From the NCBI GenBank assembly GCA_016219875.1, contig JACRJZ010000163.1, positions 1-64,000 of the forward strand: a stretch of DNA of 64,000 bases. Reading direction: 5' to 3'. Below the pieces are notes generated by a model. That model worked only from the letters and a program-made list of their open reading frames with translations, was not told the DNA's origin and searched no databases. Shown piece by piece: positions 52,418 to 60,844 of this stretch. Made by a program: the position numbers and the translations under genes. Positions within the stretch are counted from its first letter, which is position 1. The number at the start of each line of letters is the position of its first letter. The DNA is from Verrucomicrobiota bacterium (GTDB lineage: Bacteria; Verrucomicrobiota; Verrucomicrobiia; Limisphaerales; JACRJZ01).

Positions 52418-52639
52418 GTAGCCACCGACGTGAGGAGAACTCCACGGTCAGCGACCGGGCGTCGCCGCTTGGAACCGGCTGGTGGGGCGAGCATCCTCGC
52501 GAGCCGGATTGGACCTTGGGCGGCTCGCGAGGACGCTCGCCCCACCGAACGGTTCCGGCATAGGCTCACTCTTCAAATCTGAAATCTGAAATCTGAAATC
52601 AAGACAGAGCCTCCTCACGTCGGCTGCTACGGGGTTTTG
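52418..52639. repeat. Composite of three inverted repeats between HzsA-like and sigma-operon genes
   Basis: The outer pair is a degenerate GTAGCCACCGACGTGAGGA (52418) and the perfect arm 52607-52630 ending GGCTGCTACGGGGTTTTGAA. Inside, GGTGGGGCGAGCATCCTCGC (52481-52506) faces GCGAGGACGCTCGCCCCACC (52521-52546), and TCTGAAATCTGAAATCTGAA (52572-52601) is a variant of the TTTGAGA family. The 343-bp gap contains nothing else recognisable. Confidence 0.85.
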
Positions 52640-52650
52640 AAACCGCCGTT

Positions 52651-53682
52651 TTACCGCGCGCTTTGCGCCACCTTGGACTTGAACTCTTCCAGCTTGATCT
52701 GGCCGCTGCCAAAACGGTCGATGTCCTCCTTCTTCGCCTTGAAGGTCAGCCGGGCCGGCGAGCCGGCATCGTCGGCGCCGCTGATCGTCACCGTGACATG
52801 TTCGTCGGCGCGCAGATGACGGATGTTCTTCGCCTCGCCCAGGACGTTGACGACTGCGTCCACCAACTCGTCGAGCTTGGCGGCGCTGAATTTGCGCGCG
52901 GGCTTGGGCGCACCGGGCCGGGTTTGATAAGAGTGCAACCAGACGTGCGCCGAGTCCTCCGAGGATTGGCCGCTGACTTCGCGCTTCGCGTTTTCCCAGA
53001 CGGAACTGGTCGTCGGCTCCTCTTTCGCTTCCACTTTCTTCCCGGAGGAAGCGAGGGCGAGGTCCGCGTTGTAGCGGAACAACGCGCCATAGCCTTCCAG
53101 ATACATCGGCTGGGCGGCCCCTTGGTCCCAAAGGAACACATGGATGCCCAGGGCCTGCCGGGGCGAGTCGCCGTTCGCGCGATTGATCTCGTCGCGCAAC
53201 AGTTTGTCCATGACCTTCAGATCTTCCAGCCACGCCGCACGCACGTCCGCCTCCATGGAGCCGGTAAAGATGAGGGCCGGTTCCGCCGCCGCGGAGCCAG
53301 ACGCGCCGGAGTAGGCCAAAGCCCGCGTGGCCGACTTGGCCCCGGCCAGCGCTGCGGCCACTTGTTTGCGCGCTTGCTCCAGGGCTTTCGCCGTCGTCGC
53401 GCTCACGTCGCCGACCTTGCTCATGGACTGGCGGATGGCTTCCTCGACTTGCTTCATGATGGCGTCGGCATCGGCCGAACCGCTGTCGTGGACAGCGAGG
53501 CCGTGGTGATCGGTCTTCAGCGAAATCGCAGTGGTGGTGCGATTCGAGGTCACGGTGACGGCGCCGTCGGGACTGGCTGTGACCGCGATGCTTGTTGAAA
53601 ACGTGTCGCTTTGGGCGAACACAGTTGCCCCGGCGAACAGCGCCGCGGCGGGGGCCAGAGAGAGGAGGTGTTTCATATTCAT
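52651..53682 (-). CDS. Secreted hypothetical protein of a sigma/anti-sigma operon
   Basis: 343 residues from the ATG at 53682 (MNMKHLLSLAPAAALFAGAT), which starts a signal peptide; the frame runs open to 54033 only as a shadow of the anti-sigma gene. The mature part has a beta-rich start (SIAVTASPDGAVTVTSNRTTTAI), then SADADAIMKQVEEAIRQSM and ALEQARKQVAAALAGAKSA helices, and a C-terminal FDRFGSGQ-type end (DIDRFGSGQIKLEEFKSKV). No known family. As the third gene of the ECF operon it is a likely target or output. Confidence 0.7.
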   Translation of the reverse strand: MNMKHLLSLAPAAALFAGATVFAQSDTFSTSIAVTASPDGAVTVTSNRTTTAISLKTDHHGLAVHDSGSADADAIMKQVEEAIRQSMSKVGDVSATTAKALEQARKQVAAALAGAKSATRALAYSGASGSAAAEPALIFTGSMEADVRAAWLEDLKVMDKLLRDEINRANGDSPRQALGIHVFLWDQGAAQPMYLEGYGALFRYNADLALASSGKKVEAKEEPTTSSVWENAKREVSGQSSEDSAHVWLHSYQTRPGAPKPARKFSAAKLDELVDAVVNVLGEAKNIRHLRADEHVTVTISGADDAGSPARLTFKAKKEDIDRFGSGQIKLEEFKSKVAQSAR

Positions 53683-53731
53683 ACGATGGTTTTGGTTTTC
53701 GGTTTGCAGGTTGGGGAGAAGGGATCGGAGA

Positions 53732-54283
53732 TCAGTGTTCAGGGTTGGCCAGCCGGGCCAGGTCCAGCCGCGTGCTCTGCAATTCGTCCTCCGCGCGCAC
53801 GGCGACGGTTTCGACATCTTGCCGCAAGCTGGCGTAATCGACGAGCCGTTGCGCCTCAAGTCGGCCCAGGGCCCGAGTGAGCGCGCTTTGGAACTCCTGT
53901 TGGTGTGTCGCTTGGTCCGCGGCGAACCGGGCCAGCTCCGAGCGGAGTTCCTGCCGGAGTTCCTGCGCCATGGCGGCCCGAATCGCGGCGGTGTCCAGCT
54001 TCGTCGCGGGTGCCGTACCGCGCGCCAGGGCAAAGCCTGCCCCGATCAGCACGACCGCGGCCGCCGCCCACTTCACGAGCAACCACGACGGCGTGCTGGT
54101 TCTCCGGCGGGTCTGGTCCGGCACGGCCCACGCGAGGAGTTCGCGCCGGACGGCGCGCCAGGACTCCACTTGGGCACGGCATTGGGCGCAGCCCGCGACG
54201 TGACGGCAGGTTTCTGCTTGCTGTCCGTCCGGGAGTTCTTCGTAGAGAAATCCGATCAAGTCTTCATGGCTTGGATGGTTCAT
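53732..54283 (-). CDS. Anti-sigma factor with zinc-finger motif
   Basis: 183 residues. The N-terminus has the anti-sigma zinc motif H28-X3-C32-X2-C35 (HVAGCAQC). One transmembrane helix (about 67-86, WLLVKWAAAAVVLIGAGFAL) is followed by a periplasmic coiled-coil-like region (AQELRQELRSELARFAADQATHQQEFQ). The start codon overlaps the sigma factor stop (ATGA), so the two are co-translated. It holds the sigma factor inactive until an envelope signal frees it. Confidence 0.88.
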   Translation of the reverse strand: MNHPSHEDLIGFLYEELPDGQQAETCRHVAGCAQCRAQVESWRAVRRELLAWAVPDQTRRRTSTPSWLLVKWAAAAVVLIGAGFALARGTAPATKLDTAAIRAAMAQELRQELRSELARFAADQATHQQEFQSALTRALGRLEAQRLVDYASLRQDVETVAVRAEDELQSTRLDLARLANPEH

Positions 54284-54927
54284 GGGATGGCCTTTCTTCG
54301 CACCGTCCCCACCTCTTCGGGCGGGGACGCTGGTTCATCATTCAAAAATGGTTTCAGCCGGCGGCTCAAGCGCGTGAGCGCATCGGCCAAGCGCGACTTG
54401 ACGGTGCCTTCCGGGATGTCGAGCGTCTCGCCAATCTCGCGCAGCTTCAGCCCTTCGTATTCCCGCAGCACCACCACCGCGCGGAGAGTATCCGGCAGGG
54501 TCAGCAATGCTTGGCGCACCAGTTCGGCGCGCTCCTGCTCGATCAGCCGTTCATCCGGCGACGGCTCGAAGGCCCGCAACGGCGGCCCGTCTTCGGCGTC
54601 GTCCAGCGGGAACTCGCCCCGCCGGTTCACGCGGCGCGCTTCGTCATGGCAGAGGTTCAGCGCGATGCGCCAAAGCCAGGTCGAGAACTTGCGCCCGTGC
54701 TGATAGGCGTGCCGGTGGGCGAAGACGCGGGCGAAGGCTTCCTGCGCGAGGTCTTCGCCGCGGTGCTCGTCGCCGGTCATGCGGAGGCAGAGCCGGCGAA
54801 CGGGCGGCTCCCAGCGGCGCACGAGTTCGGCGAACGCCGTGGGGTCGTCCCGCGTTTGCACGCGCCACATCGCCTGCTCGTCCGTGACGTCGTCGAACGG
54901 CGAGAGCCATTGGCTGACCAGACTCAT
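54280..54927 (-). CDS. ECF RNA polymerase sigma factor (RpoE-like)
   Basis: 215 residues from the ATG at 54927 (MSLVSQWLSPFDDVTDEQAM). Region 2 (AFAELVRRWEPPVRRLCLRM...GEDLAQEAFARVFAHRHAYQ...FSTWLWRIALNLCHDE) and region 4 (LLTLPDTLRAVVVLREYEGLKLREIGETLDIPEGTVKSRLADALTRL) are typical of group 4 sigma factors. It directs transcription of an envelope-stress-like regulon, presumably including this operon. It is followed by overlapping anti-sigma and then the secreted protein gene. Confidence 0.94.
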   Translation of the reverse strand: MSLVSQWLSPFDDVTDEQAMWRVQTRDDPTAFAELVRRWEPPVRRLCLRMTGDEHRGEDLAQEAFARVFAHRHAYQHGRKFSTWLWRIALNLCHDEARRVNRRGEFPLDDAEDGPPLRAFEPSPDERLIEQERAELVRQALLTLPDTLRAVVVLREYEGLKLREIGETLDIPEGTVKSRLADALTRLSRRLKPFLNDEPASPPEEVGTVRRKAIP

Positions 54928-55128
54928 TCGAACTTGCCGCGCATTCCAGGTGAACTTGGACGGGCGTTGGACAACACGCCCAAAGCCGCCGTTCACTTGA
55001 TGATACGCGCGAGGGGCGCGTTTGGTTCGGAGAAAAGTTGGGCGGCCGATCCAGCGGGACCGCTGTGAGAGCGAGGTGTGGTAAGAGGGTTCTCTTCATG
55101 CTCTCGTGAAATCCAGCGCTCCGCATCG

Positions 55129-55512
55129 TTACAGCCTTTCAGGGCCAAGTTGTTTGAGCGGGATTGCCGGCATCCGCTTGCGGGTCCGGTTGGCCGGGTC
55201 CACCAGGATGCCAACCGACTCGAGCGCGATGACACCCAGAATCGGCTCCGCGTTGTCTGGGCCGAAGATGACGCGCCCGGAGGTGATTTCTCCCATGAAC
55301 TCGATCTCCGCCAACCCGAAGTCGTACTCCACCGTTTGGCCGTTGGCCAGTTCGTAGGCCGTTCGCCCGCGTGGTCTGATCCCGGCCTGCTTCAGTTGCG
55401 TCGTCGGGGCCATGCTGTCGGTGGCGCCCGTGTCCACCAGAAAGTCGGCCTGGTATTTCTTCCGCGCTTTCTCGCTGGCCCGCAGTGTGGTTGTGACGTG
55501 CATCAAGCCCAT
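55129..55512 (-). CDS. Retropepsin-like aspartic protease
   Basis: 127 residues. The catalytic triad motif is FLVDTGATDSMAP (D27), with the strands AYELANGQTVEYDFGLAEIEF and VIFGPDNAEPILGVIALES after it. It is of the single-lobe, retropepsin-type (clan AA) found in bacteria, which dimerise. There is no signal peptide, so it acts in the cytoplasm, where targets are unknown. It stands alone between the sigma operon and the PA14 gene. Confidence 0.88.
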   Translation of the reverse strand: MGLMHVTTTLRASEKARKKYQADFLVDTGATDSMAPTTQLKQAGIRPRGRTAYELANGQTVEYDFGLAEIEFMGEITSGRVIFGPDNAEPILGVIALESVGILVDPANRTRKRMPAIPLKQLGPERL

Positions 55513-55689
55513 AATTCACCTCAGATCGAATGTGGGGTGAATCTAGCCAAGCCGGGACCCGCCGGCAATGCCCGAAAATTCAGCTTGTTTTTCAGCAACA
55601 GAAGACGGATGAAAGGCACGTCAGCCTGCCCGAAGTCAGGCAGGTACCCGTCACGTAACCAACGCCAGAACTGAACCAGAGGATCACCA

Positions 55690-58632
55690 ATGAGAAACCT
55701 TCAAACTCTCCAAAGATGTCTGCTGCTCGCTGCGGCCGTTGCCTGCCCGGGGCTGGCCCATGCCGCCACCACGAACTGGGTCGCATTTTTTGACTACGGC
55801 GCTCGCGGAGCTGGGACCGCCCCGACCAACGTGCTGAGCTGGGCGGCCAACAACAACAACGTCGGAGGCTACCTGACCAACCAGTTCACCGGGGAACAAC
55901 TGCCGGTGTTCTTGTGGATGACTTCGGTCGGCAGTCCTGCCAACGCCAGTGGGCTCGATGCCTTGGTGGCTGGCACGCCTGCCTACAACATCTTCAACGG
56001 TTTCTGCGACTTGGCCTCGGGCGGCTGCGCCGCGTATATGAGCGCGGCGGGAATGACGAATTGGATCACGCTCAGCAACCTCAACGCCTCGATGACATAC
56101 ATCGTCATCGGAACCGTGAACCGCAACAACTCTGCCTACACGGTGCGGCAGAACTTGGTCGAGCTGCTGGGAGCGGAAACGTTCACGCCCGCTCACACGG
56201 CGGGCGCTGCCGTCATTGCCAGGCCGGCGCCCAATCAGGTTGTCCTGGCTGGATACAACGCCAGTGGCGATTACGCGTCCTGGGCCGACATCGATCCCGG
56301 CGCGGACGGAGTGATTGAGTTCCGCAACTCCCGGTACAACTTCCAGACCGCGTACGCGCTGAGCGCCCTGCAGGTGATTGAGGTCAACCCTGGCCCCTGC
56401 ACCAATCATATCGTGATCACGAACAACACCCCCGCCACTCTCCAGTTGTTGGAGCAACGGGCGTTCATCTTGTCGGTCGGGGCCTCGGGATGCATTGACG
56501 CGTATCAGTGGTACCAGGACGGCAATCCCATTCCCGGCGCCACGACTTCGAGCCACCAGGTGACCAACGCAATCGCCGGTCCCGGTGGAAGTTCAGGACA
56601 ATACTGGGTGGTCCTGACCGGCCCCAACGAGCCGGGCGGAGTGCAAAGCGTCCACACGGCGGTGACCGTACTGGTGGACACTTTTCCGCCAACGGTCGTC
56701 GCGGTGCATGGTTCGCACCTCTTGAACCGTGTGCATGTCAGCTTCTCGGAGCCTCTTGATCTCACCACGGCTCAGGACGCGGCCAACTATGCCGTGTCCG
56801 GCGGTGCGGACACCGTGGGTGTCACCTCGGCCACCTTGGATTCCACGGGAACGAACATCGTTCTCGTCTTGGACGCGTCGCTCACGCTGGGCAATTCTTA
56901 CGAACTCACCGTTTCGGGCGTGCAGGATCGTGCGCCAGCGCCCAATGCCATCGGCGAAACGGTCGTGCCTTTCCGCGCCTTTGTGCTCAGCCGTGGCTTC
57001 GCTTTGGAGCAACTTTACCTGAACATCGGGACCGGAACCACGGTCGCGGACCTGACGGGGCACCCGAATTATCCCAACTCTCCCGACCGCGTGAACTACA
57101 AGCCCACCTTGGAAGGTCCGAACAATGCCTACGACCAGTATGGCACCCGCCTCTCCGGTTGGATCATGCCGCCGGCGAGCGGTGAATACGCGTTCTACTT
57201 CTGTTCGGATGACCAAGGCCAACTCTCTCTCAGTGCCGACAACAGTCCGGCGAACCTGGCCCTGGTCGCCCGCGAGATCTCCAACAGTGGTGCCCGCAAT
57301 TGGACCGGTCCGGGTGCCAACGGCGATCGCGGCAATCCTCCATCGAATGTTTACACGAACACGCTGGCCGCGGGCCAAATGTATGCCTTTGAAGCCCTCG
57401 CTAAGGAGAACAGCGGTAGCGACAACACCGGCGTGGCCTGGCGGATGCCCGGCCAGCCGGAGCCAGCCATCGGCTCGTCCGGCATTCCCGGCGCCTTCCT
57501 CTACTCGCTGGCCGACCCCATGGGGGCCAGTGTCACCATCACTCAACAACCGGCCCATTTCGTGGCCGTCTATCGCGGCGCGGCTGCGCCCCAAACTGTC
57601 TTCCAAGATGATTTTGCCGAGAATAGCGGAGTGTACGCCGTCACGAACTATGGATCGCCCTCCGCGCCCTGGACCTACAACGAGATTCGCTATACTTGGT
57701 CTTGCCACGGCTCGAACACCTGCAACGGTCCCAATGCTTCCGGCCTGAACGTCCCGGCCATCCATTTGACCAACGGCGGCGGCGTGGTTCTGACCTTCGA
57801 CCACCGTTACAGCTTCGAAGGCTTCCGACCCGGTGACGGCACACCCTGGGACGGCGGGCAAATCCGAGTGAGCGTGAATGGCGGCTCCTTCGCCACCGTG
57901 CCCGCCGCGAACTTCACGACCAACGGCTACGTCTATCACCTCGAAGGCAGCGTCATTGCCGCCCTGACGAACACTCCAGGATGGGCCTACGCCGCCTTCG
58001 TGGGTGAGTCGCCCGACTATGTCAACGGAACCTACATCACCAGCAAGGCCGCACTCGGCACCTTCAATCCGGGCGACGTGATCCAAATCCAATTCCTGGC
58101 CAGTTGGGACGATTGTTCCGAAGGACCGGAGCCGAACTGGGAAATTCGCGGCCTTCAAGTCACCGCGGGAGCTACGGTGCTGCCCACGGCGACTTTCTGG
58201 GTCGGTGCGCAATCGACCTACTTGTCGCAACCCAACGCGAACATCGTCTATGTGTGGCAGCGCGACGACGGCGCTGGCTTCCAGGACATTCCAGGAGCGT
58301 ACGGGCCGACCAACACCCTGAGCGCGGGGCTGGCAGACTACGGCGCGCTGTTCCGCTGCTTGGTTTACAGTCCAGCCGCGTCCGCCACTTCGTCCGTGGC
58401 CAGACTCACCGTGGTGTTGCCGCTGACTGTTTCTCAAGAAGCCGATCAGGTCACGATCTCGTGGCCGTTGCCAGGAACCCATTCGCGCCTGGACGAGGCG
58501 CCCGCGCTCGGGGCCAACCCAGCCTGGGCCGAAGTGCCGCCCAGTTCCTACCGCACGAACGCCACTTCCATCTACGTCACTGTGCCCGCGACGGGCAACC
58601 GCTTCTTCCAATTGCGCCGGGCGCAGGAGTGA
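55690..58632 (+). CDS. Secreted PA14-domain protein
   Basis: 980 residues with signal peptide MRNLQTLQRCLLLAAAVACP. A GAGGA is placed 7 nt before the start, one of the few clear Shine-Dalgarno sites here. Domains in order: a beta-rich N-terminal part (to about 240); an Ig-like stretch (about 250-330); SbsA/Big_5-like region (HLLNRVHVSFSEPLDL...); PA14-like carbohydrate-binding module (about 440-610: YGTRLSGWIMPPASGEYAFYF); and a further discoidin-like/laminin-like region ending in an Ig-like module and the C-terminal TGNRFFQLRRAQE. PA14 modules bind glycans or act as structural units. No catalytic domain is seen. Probably an extracellular binding or surface protein. Confidence 0.82.
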   Translation: MRNLQTLQRCLLLAAAVACPGLAHAATTNWVAFFDYGARGAGTAPTNVLSWAANNNNVGGYLTNQFTGEQLPVFLWMTSVGSPANASGLDALVAGTPAYNIFNGFCDLASGGCAAYMSAAGMTNWITLSNLNASMTYIVIGTVNRNNSAYTVRQNLVELLGAETFTPAHTAGAAVIARPAPNQVVLAGYNASGDYASWADIDPGADGVIEFRNSRYNFQTAYALSALQVIEVNPGPCTNHIVITNNTPATLQLLEQRAFILSVGASGCIDAYQWYQDGNPIPGATTSSHQVTNAIAGPGGSSGQYWVVLTGPNEPGGVQSVHTAVTVLVDTFPPTVVAVHGSHLLNRVHVSFSEPLDLTTAQDAANYAVSGGADTVGVTSATLDSTGTNIVLVLDASLTLGNSYELTVSGVQDRAPAPNAIGETVVPFRAFVLSRGFALEQLYLNIGTGTTVADLTGHPNYPNSPDRVNYKPTLEGPNNAYDQYGTRLSGWIMPPASGEYAFYFCSDDQGQLSLSADNSPANLALVAREISNSGARNWTGPGANGDRGNPPSNVYTNTLAAGQMYAFEALAKENSGSDNTGVAWRMPGQPEPAIGSSGIPGAFLYSLADPMGASVTITQQPAHFVAVYRGAAAPQTVFQDDFAENSGVYAVTNYGSPSAPWTYNEIRYTWSCHGSNTCNGPNASGLNVPAIHLTNGGGVVLTFDHRYSFEGFRPGDGTPWDGGQIRVSVNGGSFATVPAANFTTNGYVYHLEGSVIAALTNTPGWAYAAFVGESPDYVNGTYITSKAALGTFNPGDVIQIQFLASWDDCSEGPEPNWEIRGLQVTAGATVLPTATFWVGAQSTYLSQPNANIVYVWQRDDGAGFQDIPGAYGPTNTLSAGLADYGALFRCLVYSPAASATSSVARLTVVLPLTVSQEADQVTISWPLPGTHSRLDEAPALGANPAWAEVPPSSYRTNATSIYVTVPATGNRFFQLRRAQE

Positions 58633-58758
58633 CGCGGGACGTGGCGCAGCAGGCTTGCCCCGAGCTCCGCAGCAACTCCCGCATACGGAGTTCGCGGGTG
58701 CAGGCTTCAAACTTCGAACCTCACCAGGCGCAAATTGGTTGTCGCGCTCCGCAACCAG

Positions 58759-58908
58759 TTACACCGCGCAACGGTAATTCAGTTTCTCGTCCTTCGGCAC
58801 CGCCTCAAGGATGCGCCGAGGGATGTCGGCGGCGGTCGCGGATTTGCTTTGGGCGGCGAAGTCCGTGATGAAACGGTGGCGGCAGCTCGGCGCCGACACA
58901 TGGACCAT
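58759..58908 (-). pseudogene. Displaced copy of the moxR 3' end
   Basis: A 49-codon ORF starts 2 nt after the brnA stop. From residue 11 it reads HRFITDFAAQSKSATAADIP, then RRILEAVPKDE, matching the end of MoxR (HRLILNFAAQSESVTADDIT, RRILEAVPKDE). DNA identity is about 80% over 105 nt. It is not a whole gene; the rest of a second MoxR is absent. It lies on the far side of brnTA from the real moxR end at 59675. Confidence 0.75.
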
Positions 58909-58910
58909 GC

Positions 58911-59156
58911 TCAGGCCGCCTGCCTTTCGCTCGCCAATCGCTCGGCCAGCCAGATTTTCAGCAGGCTCTGGTACGGCACGTCCCGTTTGTTGGCGGTGGC
59001 TTTGAGTTGGTCAAGCATATCGCTGGGCAGACGGAGGGAGATGGTCTTGGTGGGGGGCTTCAGATTCGGAAAGACCACGCGCTGGGCTTTGGTAATGTCG
59101 AACTCAGCCGCTTCTTCCGGCTTCATGTCTGGCACGTACGTTCTATTTTTGGGCAT
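58911..59156 (-). CDS. brnA: BrnA-type antitoxin (CopG/ribbon-helix-helix)
   Basis: 81 residues. The C-terminal half is a ribbon-helix-helix domain (TKTISLRLPSDMLDQLKATANKRDVPYQSLLKIWLAERL), and the N-terminus (MKPEEAAEFDITKAQRVVFP) wraps the toxin. It overlaps brnT by 14 nt and represses the pair. The CopG part is clear; the BrnA name rests on the neighbour. Confidence 0.82.
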   Translation of the reverse strand: MPKNRTYVPDMKPEEAAEFDITKAQRVVFPNLKPPTKTISLRLPSDMLDQLKATANKRDVPYQSLLKIWLAERLASERQAA

Positions 59157-59439
59157 AGATGCTTCTTTCCTTCCGGCTCATCGGGCGGGCCGAGATGACG
59201 CGGATCCTGTCGCCGCGCATGGTGAAGGCCACCTGAAGCAAACGTTCCGCGTTGCTCTTGCCCCAAGTGCAGAAGCGTTGCTCAGCCTCCGAATGCTGCG
59301 GGTCGCCCAAGACGACCAGCGGTTGGTTGCGGAACACTTCTTCCGCCTCCGCCGGGCTGACATGATGCTTGGTGGCCCTCTTGGTTTCATTGCCCGCGTC
59401 CCACTCGAAACCGGAATACTGTGACGGATCAAACGTCAT
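59143..59439 (-). CDS. brnT: BrnT-type ribonuclease toxin
   Basis: 98 residues. The DUF497/BrnT pattern is intact: FEWDAGNETKRATKHHVSPAEAEEVF, PLVVLGDPQHSEAEQRFCTWGKS, LLQVAFTMRGDRIRVISARPMSRKERSIY. The KHHVS His and the RVISARPMSRKER basic cluster form the expected active site. It inhibits translation by cleaving RNA unless BrnA is bound. It is toxin-first and co-directional with moxR, about 235 bp downstream of it. Confidence 0.88.
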   Translation of the reverse strand: MTFDPSQYSGFEWDAGNETKRATKHHVSPAEAEEVFRNQPLVVLGDPQHSEAEQRFCTWGKSNAERLLQVAFTMRGDRIRVISARPMSRKERSIYAQK

Positions 59440-59505
59440 CGCGGGGAAGCGTATGGCATAGCCACATACAGATCAACGCCGGGCCGGCGTCTCCAGCGCC
59501 CCACT

Positions 59506-59654
59506 GCCGTTGAATTAAGCAACGGCGGTAGGCTCTTCATCGTAATCATAATCTTACTCTTACTCGCTGAAGTGCTGGGGAGATTAAGATTACGAGCAAG
59601 ATCAAGAGCAGGAACCTGTCGGCTTGGTTGTGCCGCTGGCCTTAATTCAACGGC
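59506..59654. repeat. GCCGTTGAATTAAG inverted repeat between moxR and brnT
   Basis: Exact 14-nt arms (GCCGTTGAATTAAG at 59506-59519, CTTAATTCAACGGC at 59641-59654) enclose CGTAATCATAATCTTACTC against GAGATTAAGATTACGAGCAA. The element is unusually AT-rich. It fills the gap between moxR and brnTA. Confidence 0.88.
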
Positions 59655-59674
59655 GATGCCCCAGCGTCGCCCCG

Positions 59675-60715
59675 CTACTTCAACATCTCATCCTTCGGCA
59701 CCGCCTCGAGAATGCGCCGCGTGATGTCGTCCGCCGTCACGGATTCGCTCTGGGCAGCGAAGTTCAAGATGAGGCGATGGCGGAAGATGGGCAGCGCCAC
59801 CGCCGCCACATCGTCGCAGCTTACGTAGAACTGGCCGGTGAGCATGGCGCGGGCTTTGGCGGCGAGGATGAGGTTCAACCCGGCGCGCGGGCCGGCACCC
59901 CAGGTGAGCCATTTCTTGCAGAAGTCCGCGGCCTCGGGCGATTGCGGGCGGGTGACGCGGACGAGTTTTTCCGCGTAGGCATAGACGTGTTCGGCCACGG
60001 GCATGCGGCGGACGATTTGTTGGAGGTCCAGGATTTCCTCCGCGGTTAGCACCGGCTCGGGTTTGCCGGACGGCACGCCGGTGGCCATTTTCATAATGGC
60101 CATTTCCTCCGCGTCGCTCGGGTAGTCCACGTAGATCATGAACATGAAACGGTCGAGCTGCGCTTCGGGGAGCGGGTAGGTGCCTTCCTGTTCGATGGGG
60201 TTTTGCGTGGCGAGCACAAAGAACGGGTCGGGCAGCGGATTGTCCACGCCGCCGACGGAGACCTTGCGCTCCTGCATGGATTCGAGCATTGCGGCCTGGG
60301 TCTTCGGCGGGGTGCGGTTTATTTCGTCGGCGAGGATGATGTTGGCGAAGATGGGGCCTTTGAGGAATTTGAACGTGCGCTCGTTGGTGCCAGGGTTCTG
60401 GTAAATGACCTCGGTGCCCGTGATGTCGCTGGGCATCAGGTCGGGGGTGAACTGGATGCGCTTGAAGGAGAGATGCAGTGTCTGCGCCAGCGTGGAAACG
60501 AGAAGCGTCTTGGCCAATCCCGGCACACCTACCAGCAGCGCGTGGCTGCGGGTGAAGACGGCGATGAGGACTTGGTCGATCGGGTCGTCCATGCCGACGA
60601 TGACTTTGGCCAGCTCGGCGCGGATCGCGAGCGCGCTGCGCTTGAGTTGATCGACGGCCTTGAGATCGGCGTCGGTGGTGAGGTTGGGTTCGACTTGAGA
60701 GTGGGTCGTGCTCAT
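59675..60715 (-). CDS. MoxR family AAA+ ATPase
   Basis: 346 residues. The Walker A is GVPGLAKT (63-70), Walker B IILADEINR, and the MoxR signature EGTYPLPEAQLDRFMFMIYV, with GAGPRAGLNLILAAKARAML in the lid. MoxR proteins assist folding or metal insertion of VWA partner proteins. A DUF58/VWA partner is not next to it here; the VWA gene at 10972-13866 could serve. It is the gene whose 3' end is duplicated beyond brnTA. Confidence 0.94.
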   Translation of the reverse strand: MSTTHSQVEPNLTTDADLKAVDQLKRSALAIRAELAKVIVGMDDPIDQVLIAVFTRSHALLVGVPGLAKTLLVSTLAQTLHLSFKRIQFTPDLMPSDITGTEVIYQNPGTNERTFKFLKGPIFANIILADEINRTPPKTQAAMLESMQERKVSVGGVDNPLPDPFFVLATQNPIEQEGTYPLPEAQLDRFMFMIYVDYPSDAEEMAIMKMATGVPSGKPEPVLTAEEILDLQQIVRRMPVAEHVYAYAEKLVRVTRPQSPEAADFCKKWLTWGAGPRAGLNLILAAKARAMLTGQFYVSCDDVAAVALPIFRHRLILNFAAQSESVTADDITRRILEAVPKDEMLK

Positions 60716-60844
60716 TCAGCAAAGGATGGTGGGGTGCGGCAATCAAGCGTTGGAGCGGCAAGGCGTCACGGCGAAGCACTGTGCCGCCAGATCGCGCTCA
60801 AAAACTGCTAGGCCCAGGAGGAATCGTGGCTTAAACATGGGCGC

